Shown piece after piece: positions 32,119-41,025 of a DNA stretch of 64,000 nucleotides. This DNA is from Archivesica marissinica (Eukaryota; Mollusca; Bivalvia; Venerida; Vesicomyidae), in NCBI GenBank assembly GCA_014843695.1, contig CM026402.1, positions 15,124,537 to 15,188,536 of the forward strand, given 5' to 3'. Every line of letters starts with the position of its first letter. Within the stretch, counting starts at the first letter, position 1. The notes under the pieces are model-generated. The model saw nothing but the letters and a program-made list of their open reading frames with translations. It searched no databases and was not told where the DNA came from. The position numbers were made by a program, and so were the translations under genes.

Positions 32119-32430
32119 GCTCAATTTAAGAATCTAGCCACCTTGGTTCAAGCAAGCCACATTAGCAATATTTTGTATCTTTAAATAAATAATAATGTTG
32201 TCACTCGTGCCATTCTTCTTGAGATCTATTAATAGGAGCATTTGGAATTGTTTTTGTTTGATCAGTGACTCGGAAACCGGTCATACAGCATCCATACAGT
32301 TTCTTGAAGACACTGTTATTATTTTACTTCCCGTCTGGTTTTCGGTCAAACTGGTCATATCAGACGACCCTGAATAAACCTGACGATTAGATCACTGTTA
32401 CAGACAACAACGTAATAGTACACACAATTT
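32119..32430. other. Non-coding stretch
   Basis: A 60-codon open frame (32195-32377) has no family resemblance; nothing else recognised. Confidence 0.4.
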
Positions 32431-32443
32431 CCCTCAGGATACA

Positions 32444-32540
32444 ATCTCTCGACTGGTACCAACTCTCGACTGGTACAACTCTCGACTGGTACTAACTCTC
32501 GACTGGTACCAAATATCGACTGGTACCAACTCTTGACTAC
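32444..32540. repeat. 17-bp tandem array, about 5.5 units
   Basis: Unit ACTCTCGACTGGTACCA with small variants. Confidence 0.85.
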
Positions 32541-33256
32541 GTTAATATTTTTCCAGATTTCTGCAATGTATCCAATTATTTTGACAATATATGCCTAAAT
32601 TCATCGACTGGTTATAAAGTTTGGCACAGGTGCACGTTTCTGGCCTCTCTTTGAATCGTAGACCTCTATTTTTATAAGAACATTTCAGATCCAGAAAAGA
32701 GAGTCAAACTCAAATGTAGTAATTTTTCGCAAGTATTTTAAAAATATTCATATCAGAAAACAAAATCTAACAATGCCTCCTTATAATTTGCCTGAAATCG
32801 GTTGATTTACATCTGTGCCAAGCATGTCATCCAGACTGAAAGTGAAAGTACTGACACCGGTTGCGGATATAGCTGTGCTCTATTTACTGTGGGTAGTTGT
32901 TACATATTTAATCGAATAACTTCACTAACCGTCTGCATAATATACAGGTGAGTGAAGTTGTTGACCTGAAAGAGTAATACTATATTTGTGACACGTTATT
33001 TAGCTGTTTAATGCACTCTCTTAATACTATTTAAATATAAATTTATTTTAATTAACACGATTAAACATACATTAAGATATTGCTAGATAAACTGTTGTCT
33101 TTGACATCTTGTTTCAGCTTGTATATTAACCACTATTCCAGGTAGGATAAAAGTCGAGAATTGGTTCCCAAATAATTTATATTGCCAATTAAACGTATCA
33201 CTATTAAATATGTATACGCTACAATACGTAAAATGTATCAAGTACACAACATAAAT

Positions 33257-33772
33257 AGGTAAACAATGCAGTGTACGTACGGTCGGTCTAAATAGGTAAA
33301 CAATGCAGTGTACGTACGGTCGGTCTAAATAGGTAAACAATGCAGTGTACGTACGGTCGGTCTAAATAGGTAAACAATGCAGTGTACGTACGGTCGGTCT
33401 AAATAGGTAAACAATGCAGTGTACGTACGGTCGGTCTAAATAGGTAAACAATGCAGTGTACGTACGGTCGGTCTAAATAGGTAAACAATGCAGTGTACGT
33501 ACGGTCGGTCTAAATAGGTAAACAATGCAGTGTACGTACGGTCGGTCTAAATAGGTAAACAATGCAGTGTACGTACGGTCGGTCTAAATAGGTAAACAAT
33601 GCAGTGTACGTACGGTCGGTCTAAATAGGTAAACAATGCAGTGTACGTACGGTCGGTCTAAATAGGTAAACAATGCAGTGTACGTACGGTCGGTCTAAAT
33701 AGGTAAACAATGCAGTGTACGTACGGTCGGTCTAAATAGGTAAACAATGCAGTGTACGTACGGTCGGTCTAC
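33257..33772. repeat. 37-bp minisatellite, about 14 identical units
   Basis: Unit TAAATAGGTAAACAATGCAG, TGTACGTACGGTCGGTC. By eye every unit is identical, unlike the other arrays, suggesting very recent amplification or homogenisation. Confidence 0.95.
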
Positions 33773-33832
33773 TGAAATAGTTACACATATTATTAATTGT
33801 ATACTTATGTAGTTTTTCAATACATATTTCGT

Positions 33833-33903
33833 CAGCAAATCGATCGAGAGTTGGTACCCTGAGCTAGCAAATCGATCGAGAGTTGGTACCCTGAGCTAGC
33901 AAA
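33833..33903. repeat. 32-bp direct duplication
   Basis: AGCAAATCGATCGAGAGTTG, GTACCCTGAGCT occurs twice in tandem; it is the inverted counterpart of the 32431-32460 sequence. Confidence 0.85.
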
Positions 33904-33904
33904 T

Positions 33905-34265
33905 GCATTGATTGTGTCCACCATACCACTGTAACCTATCATCACTGATGGTCACGGGTTTGAGACTAGCTCAGACCGTGTCTCTTTTGGGGAATCGGTA
34001 GCAGGCCCGTAGCAAACGGTTAAAATTTCCAAAGCAAAAAATAAAATAAAATGAAAAATTAAATAAATAAAATGTAAAAATATCCCTTTGCTGTATAAAA
34101 TGTTGACTGTACATAATTATACGTCTAAACTCATTAAATCAGAAAACGCAGGAAATCGCTTCTATACCCCAATAGGGGGAGCATGCCTCCTGACCTCCTA
34201 GATTGCCTCGGTTGAAATTTGCGCCTGGCTACGGTACTGGGTAGCGACGATAAATAAACTTAAAT
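33905..34265 (+). mobile_element. SINE-5 variant with a hAT-like MITE in its tail
   Basis: The SINE head/body (GGTCACGGGTTTGAGAC, GACCGTGTCTCTTTTGGGG) runs to AATCGGTAG at 34001; its tail GGTAGCGACGATAAATAAAC resumes at 34240. The 34002-34239 insert begins CAGGCCCGTAGCA and ends GCCTGGCTACGGTACTG, imperfect inverted repeats of the CAG..GTAGC type I associate with hAT elements. Confidence 0.5.
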
Positions 34266-34477
34266 TTAAAAAATGCAAAGAAAAAAAACATCTTTATATA
34301 CTTTCTAATCCAGTTATCGTTTGCGCCTGATGCAATGTGACAATTCATGCTTTGTTGATTGCCTCCTTGTATGTTGATTTAGTTGTTCAAATGTCTTGTC
34401 TCGTTAAATAGAATCGTATTGATAATCAATATTGTTATATACATGTATATAATGTCGACCTCGAAAACTGTTTGCAG
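34266..34477. other. Probable intron 5' of the EGF exon
   Basis: AT-rich, ending in the acceptor CTGTTTGCAG at 34468-34477. No other feature. Confidence 0.4.
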
Positions 34478-34591
34478 ACGGTTCGTGTTCAAGCTTCCCG
34501 TGCATTTCCGGCAGCTGTAGTGAGTCGGGTGGAAATACATACACATGCAAATGTTGGCAAGGGTACAAGGGACATAACTGTGAACTGACAG
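34478..34591 (+). CDS. EGF-like domain exon (phase 1-1)
   Basis: Acceptor TTTGCAG ends at 34477 and a donor GTGATA begins at 34592. The exon is 114 nt, exactly 38 codons, phase 1 at both ends, the usual arrangement for shuffled EGF modules. The protein reads GSCSSFPCISGSC, then TYTCKCWQGYKGHNCEL. Cysteine spacing C-x4-C-x4-C-x9-C-x1-C-x8-C and the GYKG before the last Cys fit an EGF-like domain. No Asp/Asn-x-Asp/Glu calcium-binding prefix is visible. It is one extracellular module of a larger secreted or membrane protein whose other exons are not identifiable here. The best evidence for a host gene in the window. Confidence 0.8.
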
Positions 34592-34983
34592 GTGATAAAT
34601 GGTCGCACACTTTCATATATTTGAGCCACAGGGATTCGGCACGTTTGGGGGTACTAGTATATATATTTAAGTACAGGGATTCTACTCTGTGGGATGTCAG
34701 ATTTCGCATCGATCAGTAAAATGGCCCTATCTGAAACAATTTTGAACAAATCTGTCCAAATATAACGCCAGCCCTATCTATCTGTATAAGTGTTCTTCAA
34801 ACAAACCATATATAAAACACAACTTTAAGCTGCATGCATGTATACTTTGCAAACAATTGCCACAGACATTGGCCATAGCAGGTCACATTTCCATACTAGG
34901 ACACGGGTTCTGTCAGCAACAAAAAAATCTTCGACGGGAGAGTTTTAACAGTGAATAATATTATCAATAAAATGTGTTTCCAC
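34592..34983. other. Probable intron 3' of the EGF exon
   Basis: No coding frame or repeat recognised. Confidence 0.4.
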
Positions 34984-36070
34984 TAAAGGCCGTTTCACAC
35001 TTACACCGAAACGAAACCGTAACGGAAACGAAACCGATTTCCATCGTTTCGTTTTCGGGAGGCCTTTCACATTTGAGCCGATTCCGTGGACGAAATCTAT
35101 GACTACTTTACACGTTGTGAAATTCTTTGTGTATCATAGATGCATTGCATAGAACTATACTGTATGTGATTCAATTCAGTGATATTTAAGTTAACAATTC
35201 AATATGGATGTACATGTAGCCACAGATGACAGTGATGATGAAATGCTACTGATGGGCTATCATATTTTAAGAAGACGTAGGCAAAGAAGAAAATGGGTAC
35301 ATGAAATCAACACTAGACGTGAAGAATTGGGTGAATACCATAAGCTAATTCAGGAACTAAGAGCACATCCAGACAAATTTTACACATACTTTAGTATGAG
35401 CCCGGAAAAATTTGACGAACTTGTTGAAATATTAACACCTAGGCTCCACCGTCAGACGACACGTTTTAGAAAACCTATTGGTGTACCTGAACAACTTGCG
35501 ATATGTTTGCGCTTTTTAAGTACTGGTGATGCATTTACAACCATCGCATACAGTTTTCGATGTGGCATTAGTACAGTAAGTCTATGAAGTTTGCGATGCA
35601 TTATGGGAGTCTCTCAGTGACACTTTACTCCCTGTTCCAACTGAAGAATCATGAGTGGAAGGCGCAAGAAGATTTGAAGAAAGATGGAACTTCCCTCACT
35701 GCATCGGTGCTATCGACGGAAAACATGTGACAATTGAAGCACCTCCAAATTCCGGATCCTTATATTTCAATTATAAGAAGACATTCTCTATAGTGTTGTT
35801 AGCTATAGTAGACGCAGACTACCTATTCACAGCCGTAGATATAGGGAGTTTTGGCAGCAGCAGTGACAGTGGAATTTTAAACAAATGTCCCATGGGGATA
35901 GCCCTTGAGCAACAACAGTTTAACATACCACCTGCAGAGCCATTACGAAATGCTGAGGAACACGGCCCGTTACCGTATGTGATTGTTGGAGATGAAGGAT
36001 TTCCGCTGAAAGATTACATGCTACGACCATACCCTGGAAAAAACTTATCAGAGGACAAACGTATCTTTAA
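34984..36070 (+). mobile_element. PIF/Harbinger transposon, 5' part, cut by gap
   Basis: A TAA (34984-34986, the expected 3-bp target type) is followed by AGGCCGTTTCACACTTACAC, a Harbinger-style terminus. The subterminal region 35010-35065 is rich in GAAACGAAACC motifs and their reverse complements, forming a hairpin. The transposase gene follows. The right terminus is in the N gap (36071-37070) or lost. Confidence 0.65.
35204..36070 (+). pseudogene. HARBI1-like DDE transposase, frameshifted, 3' end in gap
   Basis: The N-terminal frame (ATG 35204 to about 35583) contains LRRRRQRRKW, a basic stretch, and FTTIAYSFRCGISTVS, the helix-turn-helix-like part of the family. Around 35584 the frame shifts; the protein continues as EVCDALWESLSDTLL, meets TGA at 35652-35654 where the family normally has Trp, then runs through WNFPHCIGAIDGKHV (first catalytic Asp), SGSLYFNYKKTFSIVLLAIV and VIVGDEGFPLKDYMLRPYPG (second Asp). 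The final catalytic Glu would lie in the gap. DDE_Tnp_4 nuclease family. The frameshift plus nonsense codon make it inactive. Confidence 0.85.
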
Positions 36071-37070
36071 NNNNNNNNNNNNNNNNNNNNNNNNNNNNNN
36101 NNNNNNNNNNNNNNNNNNNNNNNNNNNNNNNNNNNNNNNNNNNNNNNNNNNNNNNNNNNNNNNNNNNNNNNNNNNNNNNNNNNNNNNNNNNNNNNNNNNN
36201 NNNNNNNNNNNNNNNNNNNNNNNNNNNNNNNNNNNNNNNNNNNNNNNNNNNNNNNNNNNNNNNNNNNNNNNNNNNNNNNNNNNNNNNNNNNNNNNNNNNN
36301 NNNNNNNNNNNNNNNNNNNNNNNNNNNNNNNNNNNNNNNNNNNNNNNNNNNNNNNNNNNNNNNNNNNNNNNNNNNNNNNNNNNNNNNNNNNNNNNNNNNN
36401 NNNNNNNNNNNNNNNNNNNNNNNNNNNNNNNNNNNNNNNNNNNNNNNNNNNNNNNNNNNNNNNNNNNNNNNNNNNNNNNNNNNNNNNNNNNNNNNNNNNN
36501 NNNNNNNNNNNNNNNNNNNNNNNNNNNNNNNNNNNNNNNNNNNNNNNNNNNNNNNNNNNNNNNNNNNNNNNNNNNNNNNNNNNNNNNNNNNNNNNNNNNN
36601 NNNNNNNNNNNNNNNNNNNNNNNNNNNNNNNNNNNNNNNNNNNNNNNNNNNNNNNNNNNNNNNNNNNNNNNNNNNNNNNNNNNNNNNNNNNNNNNNNNNN
36701 NNNNNNNNNNNNNNNNNNNNNNNNNNNNNNNNNNNNNNNNNNNNNNNNNNNNNNNNNNNNNNNNNNNNNNNNNNNNNNNNNNNNNNNNNNNNNNNNNNNN
36801 NNNNNNNNNNNNNNNNNNNNNNNNNNNNNNNNNNNNNNNNNNNNNNNNNNNNNNNNNNNNNNNNNNNNNNNNNNNNNNNNNNNNNNNNNNNNNNNNNNNN
36901 NNNNNNNNNNNNNNNNNNNNNNNNNNNNNNNNNNNNNNNNNNNNNNNNNNNNNNNNNNNNNNNNNNNNNNNNNNNNNNNNNNNNNNNNNNNNNNNNNNNN
37001 NNNNNNNNNNNNNNNNNNNNNNNNNNNNNNNNNNNNNNNNNNNNNNNNNNNNNNNNNNNNNNNNNNNNNN
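36071..37070. other. Assembly gap, 1,000 N
   Basis: Exactly 1,000 N, so the true length is unknown. It separates the Harbinger transposase from a 36-bp array, probably because that array could not be assembled. Confidence 0.99.
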
Positions 37071-37200
37071 GTTTTCTATGTCCTCTAGTATATAATGTAG
37101 GTGTGCGTTTTCTATGCCCTCTAGTATATAATGTAGGTGTGCGTTTTCTATGCCCTCTAGTATATAATGTAGGTGTGCGTTTTCTATGCCCTCTAGCATA
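37071..37200. repeat. 36-bp array (variant), at least 3.6 units
   Basis: Unit GTTTTCTATGCCCTCTAGTA, TATAATGTAGGTGTGC. It shares GTTTTCTATG and CCTCTAGTATA with the 23104 array but has AATGTAGGTGTGC where that one has TCCGAAGTGTGC. The version AATGTAGATGTGCG occurs in inverted form at about 12277-12295, the left terminus of the element there. Confidence 0.9.
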
Positions 37201-37218
37201 TGTACTGGACATGGTTAT

Positions 37219-37443
37219 GGGGAGCCTCCGTGACCAAATGGTTACGGTCGTTGGCTTCAAATCACTTGTACCTCGCCACTGGATGTGTCGTAGTTGAAGA
37301 AGCTATACAGCATGGCTTCCGGGAGGTAGGTGGTTATACCCGGTTGCCCACTACTATTGGAAGGGGCACCTGGGGTCTTCCTTCACCAGGATCAGCGGGA
37401 GAGTCGACTGTTGGTGCGACATTAAACCCCAAAAACAAACACA
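37219..37443 (+). mobile_element. SINE-4, with tRNA-like head
   Basis: Head AGCCTCCGTGACCAAATGGT (class-II tRNA A-box region) and GGCTTCAAATCACTTGTACC, body GCATGGCTTCCGGGAGGTAGG, GGGGCACCTGGGGTCTTCC and GAGAGTCGACTGTTGG, tail GCGACATTAAACCCCAAAAA. The B box is degenerate. Confidence 0.75.
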
Positions 37444-37499
37444 CATGAACAGTGTTGCAAAATCCCCCACACAAACATGTGTCAAGTCCATGTGTAATG

Positions 37500-37870
37500 A
37501 TACAACATCACAAAATACAACAAACAGTTTAAAAGCATGCATACATGAAATATACTCGGATGTGCATATTATGCAACATTGTACATGCTTGTTTGTTTTG
37601 GGGGTTTACTGTCACACCAACAGTGTCCGAACATAATTGTGATATACAAACATCACAAAATACAACAAACAGTTTAAAAGCATGCATACATGAAATATAC
37701 TCGGGTGTGCATATTATGCAACATTGTACATGCGGCATGTCCGAACATAATTTGGATATACAAACATCACATAATACAACAAACAATTTAAAAGCATGCA
37801 TACATGAAATATACACGGGTGTGCATATTGTACAACATTGTACATGCTGCATGTCCGAACATAACGATAT
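37500..37870. repeat. 114-bp tandem repeat, 3 units, first one interrupted
   Basis: Unit includes CAAACATCACAAAATACAAC, AGCATGCATACATGAAATAT and GTGCATATTATGCAACATTG. Between units 1 and 2 there are about 31 extra bases (37588-37620) that are an inverted SINE-4 tail. Confidence 0.8.
37588..37620 (-). mobile_element. SINE-4 tail fragment, inverted
   Basis: TTTTGGGGGTTTACTGTCAC and ACCAACAG are the reverse complement of the SINE-4 3' end at 37407-37440. Confidence 0.6.
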
Positions 37871-38565
37871 GTAACCATACGTTGCTTTATCAATATAAGA
37901 TTAAATTGCATTGAGCATGTTTGACCCATGTCACAAAGTTAGAAGTGAACATATTTAGAGTTGACAAAAGCGAACGTGTTCTGGACTTCTGATCTGTTAT
38001 TCGAAATCATTGGCCAAGTATACGACATAAATTCTTTAACAATTCTGTTCTTGGCTTTGGCAAGCTAAACGTTATTTGTAGAGCGTATAATATTAATAAT
38101 AATAATAATAAAGACTTTATTTATCAAAATAATAGAAAGTATCATCATGTCGCATAAAACGTGTTCGTTTTATATTTACACCCATTCGATGTTACGCAAA
38201 ATTGATTTTCTGAAAGGTCACGAAAACGCCGGTACCAGTCACCACAGATGTCGGTTCCGGGTCGTGGTAAAAATGGCAGCGCCCGTTGTTATTTACGTAG
38301 TCATATTCATTTCTAATTATTTGGAATAAAAGAGGAACGTTACTTTATTTACATCATACATTTAGAAACTATGTAGTTTTAAAATTCTTTTTGTTGAATG
38401 CCGATCATTTCTTATCATAACGGAAACCTGAAACTCGAGGGTACTATCTTATATAATATAAGGGATGGTACCAATATAACCTTTTAGATGCTTTATACAT
38501 AAACATCACATTTTGAAGTATAATTCTTTGATTTATCGTGAGTCCATTGACTAGGCAATTGTATA
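37871..38565. other. Non-coding stretch with (TAA)n
   Basis: (AAT)n microsatellite at about 38090-38110. A 60-codon open frame (38147-38329) has no family resemblance. Confidence 0.4.
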
Positions 38566-38760
38566 CTGATCACGTATATATGATACATGTATTAGATATG
38601 TGAACTATCACGTATTTGTGATACATGTATTAGATATGTGAACTATCACGTATATATGATACATGTATTAGATATGTGAACTATCACGTATTTGTGATAC
38701 ATGTATTAGATATGTGAACTATCACGTATATATGATACATGTATTAGATATGTGAACTAT
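38566..38760. repeat. 38-bp tandem array with 76-bp dimer, about 5 units
   Basis: Unit TGATACATGTATTAGATATG, TGAACTATCACGTATATA; ACGTATATA and ACGTATTTG versions alternate strictly. Confidence 0.9.
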
Positions 38761-39005
38761 GAATATAAATCAGTACCCCAGTCAGTTGATACTATAATTT
38801 TCTGCATTTTCTACATTTCATGTGTACATGGCACACTCTGGAGCATTGTCGTACAAAGTCAGTATTTTGTGGTGGAGAAGACCACCTACATTTCCTGTGT
38901 AGAAACCAGTACTTTGATGCTTCAACCTCCGCAAGCGACTGATAACGGTTTCACATATCATTATTTCATCACGTGTCCCTTATATATATCTTGGGTAACC
39001 AGTCT
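38761..39005. other. Unique stretch
   Basis: Open on the plus strand from 38752 to 39024 but without recognisable protein features. Confidence 0.35.
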
Positions 39006-39650
39006 GTCTTGGTTTGGAAGATAGATGAACGATACTGGAGCTAGTATTTTGGTTTGGAAGATAGGTGAACGATACTGGATCTAGTATTTTGGTTTGGAAG
39101 ATATGTGAACGATACTGGATCTAGTTTGGCTTGGTAGATAGGTGAACGATACTGGATCTAGTTTGGCTTGGTAGATAGGTGAACGATACTGGATCTAGTT
39201 TGGCTTGGTAGATAGGTGAACGATACTGGATCTAGTATTTTGGTTTGGAAGATATGTGAACGATACTGGATCTAGTTTGGCTTGGTAGATAGGTGAACGA
39301 TACTGGATCTAGTATTTTGGTTTGGAAGATATGTGAACGATACTGGATCTAGTTTGGCTTGGTAGATAGGTGAACGATACTGGATCTAGTTTGGCTTGGT
39401 AGATAGGTGAACGATACTGGATCTAGTTTGGCTTGGTAGATAGGTGAACGATACTGGATCTAGTATTTTGGTTTGGAAGATATGTGAACGATACTGGATC
39501 TAGTTTGGCTTGGTAGATAGGTGAACGATACTGGATCTAGTTTGGCTTGGTAGATAGGTGAACGATACGGGATCTAGTATTTTGGTTTGGAAGATAGGTG
39601 AACGATACTGGATCTAGTATTTTGGTTTGTAAGATAGGTGAACGATACCG
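39006..39650. repeat. 37/40-bp array made from propeller-gene codons, about 17 units
   Basis: Two unit lengths are interspersed: a 40-bp type with CTAGTATTTTGGTTTGGAAG and a 37-bp type with CTAGTTTGGCTTGGTAG, both joined by GTGAACGATACTGGAT. Read on the minus strand, the unit nearest the gene encodes ILDPVSFTYLTNQ, the direct continuation of the propeller protein. Confidence 0.9.
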
Positions 39651-40797
39651 GATCTAGTATCCCGTCAGTCCGTTTTAATAGTTCCTGTAAGGCATTACCA
39701 CGTCTGTCAATCTGGATAATATTGCCAGAAATAAAACCACATACCAACAGCTGATCTCGGTCATCTACGGTGTCATCAAACGTACGTTGTAACTTGGGAT
39801 AACTGAAAACAGCCCGTATATCCCCTTGTTTGGTCATATTAAGAACCCTTATATCCTGGTCAGCAATGTACAAATGCGAGCTGCTCCTACTAACAGATAT
39901 ATTACGTGGAAGAGAAAACAGATTATTACCATGCTGATCAGCCTGTATTGTGCGTAGCTTCTGATCATGCTGACCAGCCTGTATTGTGCGTAGCTTCTGA
40001 TCATTCTGACCAGCCTGTATTGTGCATAGCTTCTGATCATGCTGACCAGCCTGTATTGTGCGTAGCTTCTGATCATGCTGACCAGCCTGTATTGTGCGTA
40101 GCTTCTGATCATGCTGACCAGCCTGTATTGTGCGTAGCTTCTGATCATGCTGACAAGCCTGTATTGTGCGTAGCTTCTGATCATGCTGACCAGCTTGTAT
40201 TGTGCATAGCTTCTGATCATGCTGACAAGCCTGTATTGTGCGTAGCTTCTGATCATTCTGACCAGCCTGTATTGTGCATAGCTTCTGATCATGCTGACCA
40301 GCCTGTATTGTGCGTAGCTTCTGATCATGCTGACCAGCCTGTATTGTGCGTAGCTTCTGATCATGCTGACCAGCTTGTATTGTGCGTAGCTTCTGATCAT
40401 GCTGACCAGCCTGTATTGTGCGTAGCTTCTGATCATGCTGACCAGCTTGTATTGTGCGTAGCTTTTGATCATGCTGATCAGCCTGTATTGTGTTTAGCTT
40501 CTGATCATGCTGACCAGCCTGTATTGTGCATAGCTTCTGATCATGCTGACCAGCCTGTATTGTGCATAGCTTCTGATCATGCTGACCAGCCTGTATTGTG
40601 CATAGCTTCTGATAATTCTGACCAGCCTGTATTGTGCATAGCTTCTCACCTGACAATTCCTAAACTCTAACCTGGCCTGAATACTCACCAGCATGCCCAC
40701 CGCAGCAAACGTACGTCTGTAACGGTGACGACTTCTGTTGACGTGTTTCATCTTGTCCAGAGGTCACCATGTTCAGTATTGTCTGTGTAACGAACAT
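39574..40797 (-). pseudogene. NHL/TRIM-like beta-propeller fragment with internal 12-residue expansion
   Basis: Minus strand, from ATG 40795-40797: CCGGHAGEYSGQVRV, an in-frame TAG (40660-40662) where a Tyr would suit the strand pattern, then ELSGEKLCTIQAG. About 20 copies of a 12-residue block (QKLRTIQAGQHD) follow, then QHGNNLFSLPRNISVSRSSS, HLYIADQDIRVLNMTKQGDI, VDDRDQLLVCGFISGNIIQI, DRRGNALQELLKRTDGILDP. These blades match a beta-propeller family expanded in bivalves, often annotated TRIM2/3/71-like (from memory). RING, B-box and coiled coil are absent. The frame runs into the 37/40-bp array and stops at about 39574. Dead by the TAG, the missing blades and the arrays. Confidence 0.7.
39935..40655. 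repeat. 36-bp array made from propeller-gene codons, about 20 units
   Basis: Unit GCTTCTGATCATGCTGACCA, GCCTGTATTGTGCGTA. On the minus strand it keeps the propeller frame throughout and its last unit merges into KLRTIQADQHGNNLF. Differences between units are mostly amino-acid changing (R/C, G/C/D, H/N), so there is no sign of selection. Confidence 0.95.
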
Positions 40798-41025
40798 GTT
40801 GTTATAATTTATACGACGAAAGGAATTGCTAGTATCGCAGTTCTAAAGAATGGGAAATCGAAAGTAGCAAGATATATTTTATTAGATTTTGACTACACAT
40901 TATAATGACGTTCAACTTGAATTAAATCCTCGAAAGAAAGAGATTGTATTGTATAGCACAAGTAACACAGCTTTCAATAGATATAATAGTACTGCAGTCA
41001 TTATCTCCCATGTCATTATCTACAA
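40798..41025. other. Short unique stretch
   Basis: No feature recognised before the satellite begins. Confidence 0.4.

Larger units (their letters stand above)
32431..33903. mobile_element. Probable TIR DNA element, about 1.47 kb, non-coding
   Basis: The left side (CTCAGGATACAATCTCTCGA) and the reverse complement of the right side (CTCAGGGTACCAACTCTCGA) match at about 17 of 20 positions, so the two edges are inverted repeats. Both are locally duplicated: about five 17-bp units at left (to 32540) and two 32-bp units at right (33833-33900). Interior inverted pieces (GTTTGGCACAGGTG at about 32618; CATCTGTGCCAAGC at about 32811) and a uniform 37-bp array lie inside. No transposase seen; superfamily unknown. 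Confidence 0.5.

Noticed and set aside
35655..37088. 477-codon frame continuing from the transposase through the gap
   Set aside because: Most of it is N; only the part to 36070 is real transposase sequence and the end is array sequence.
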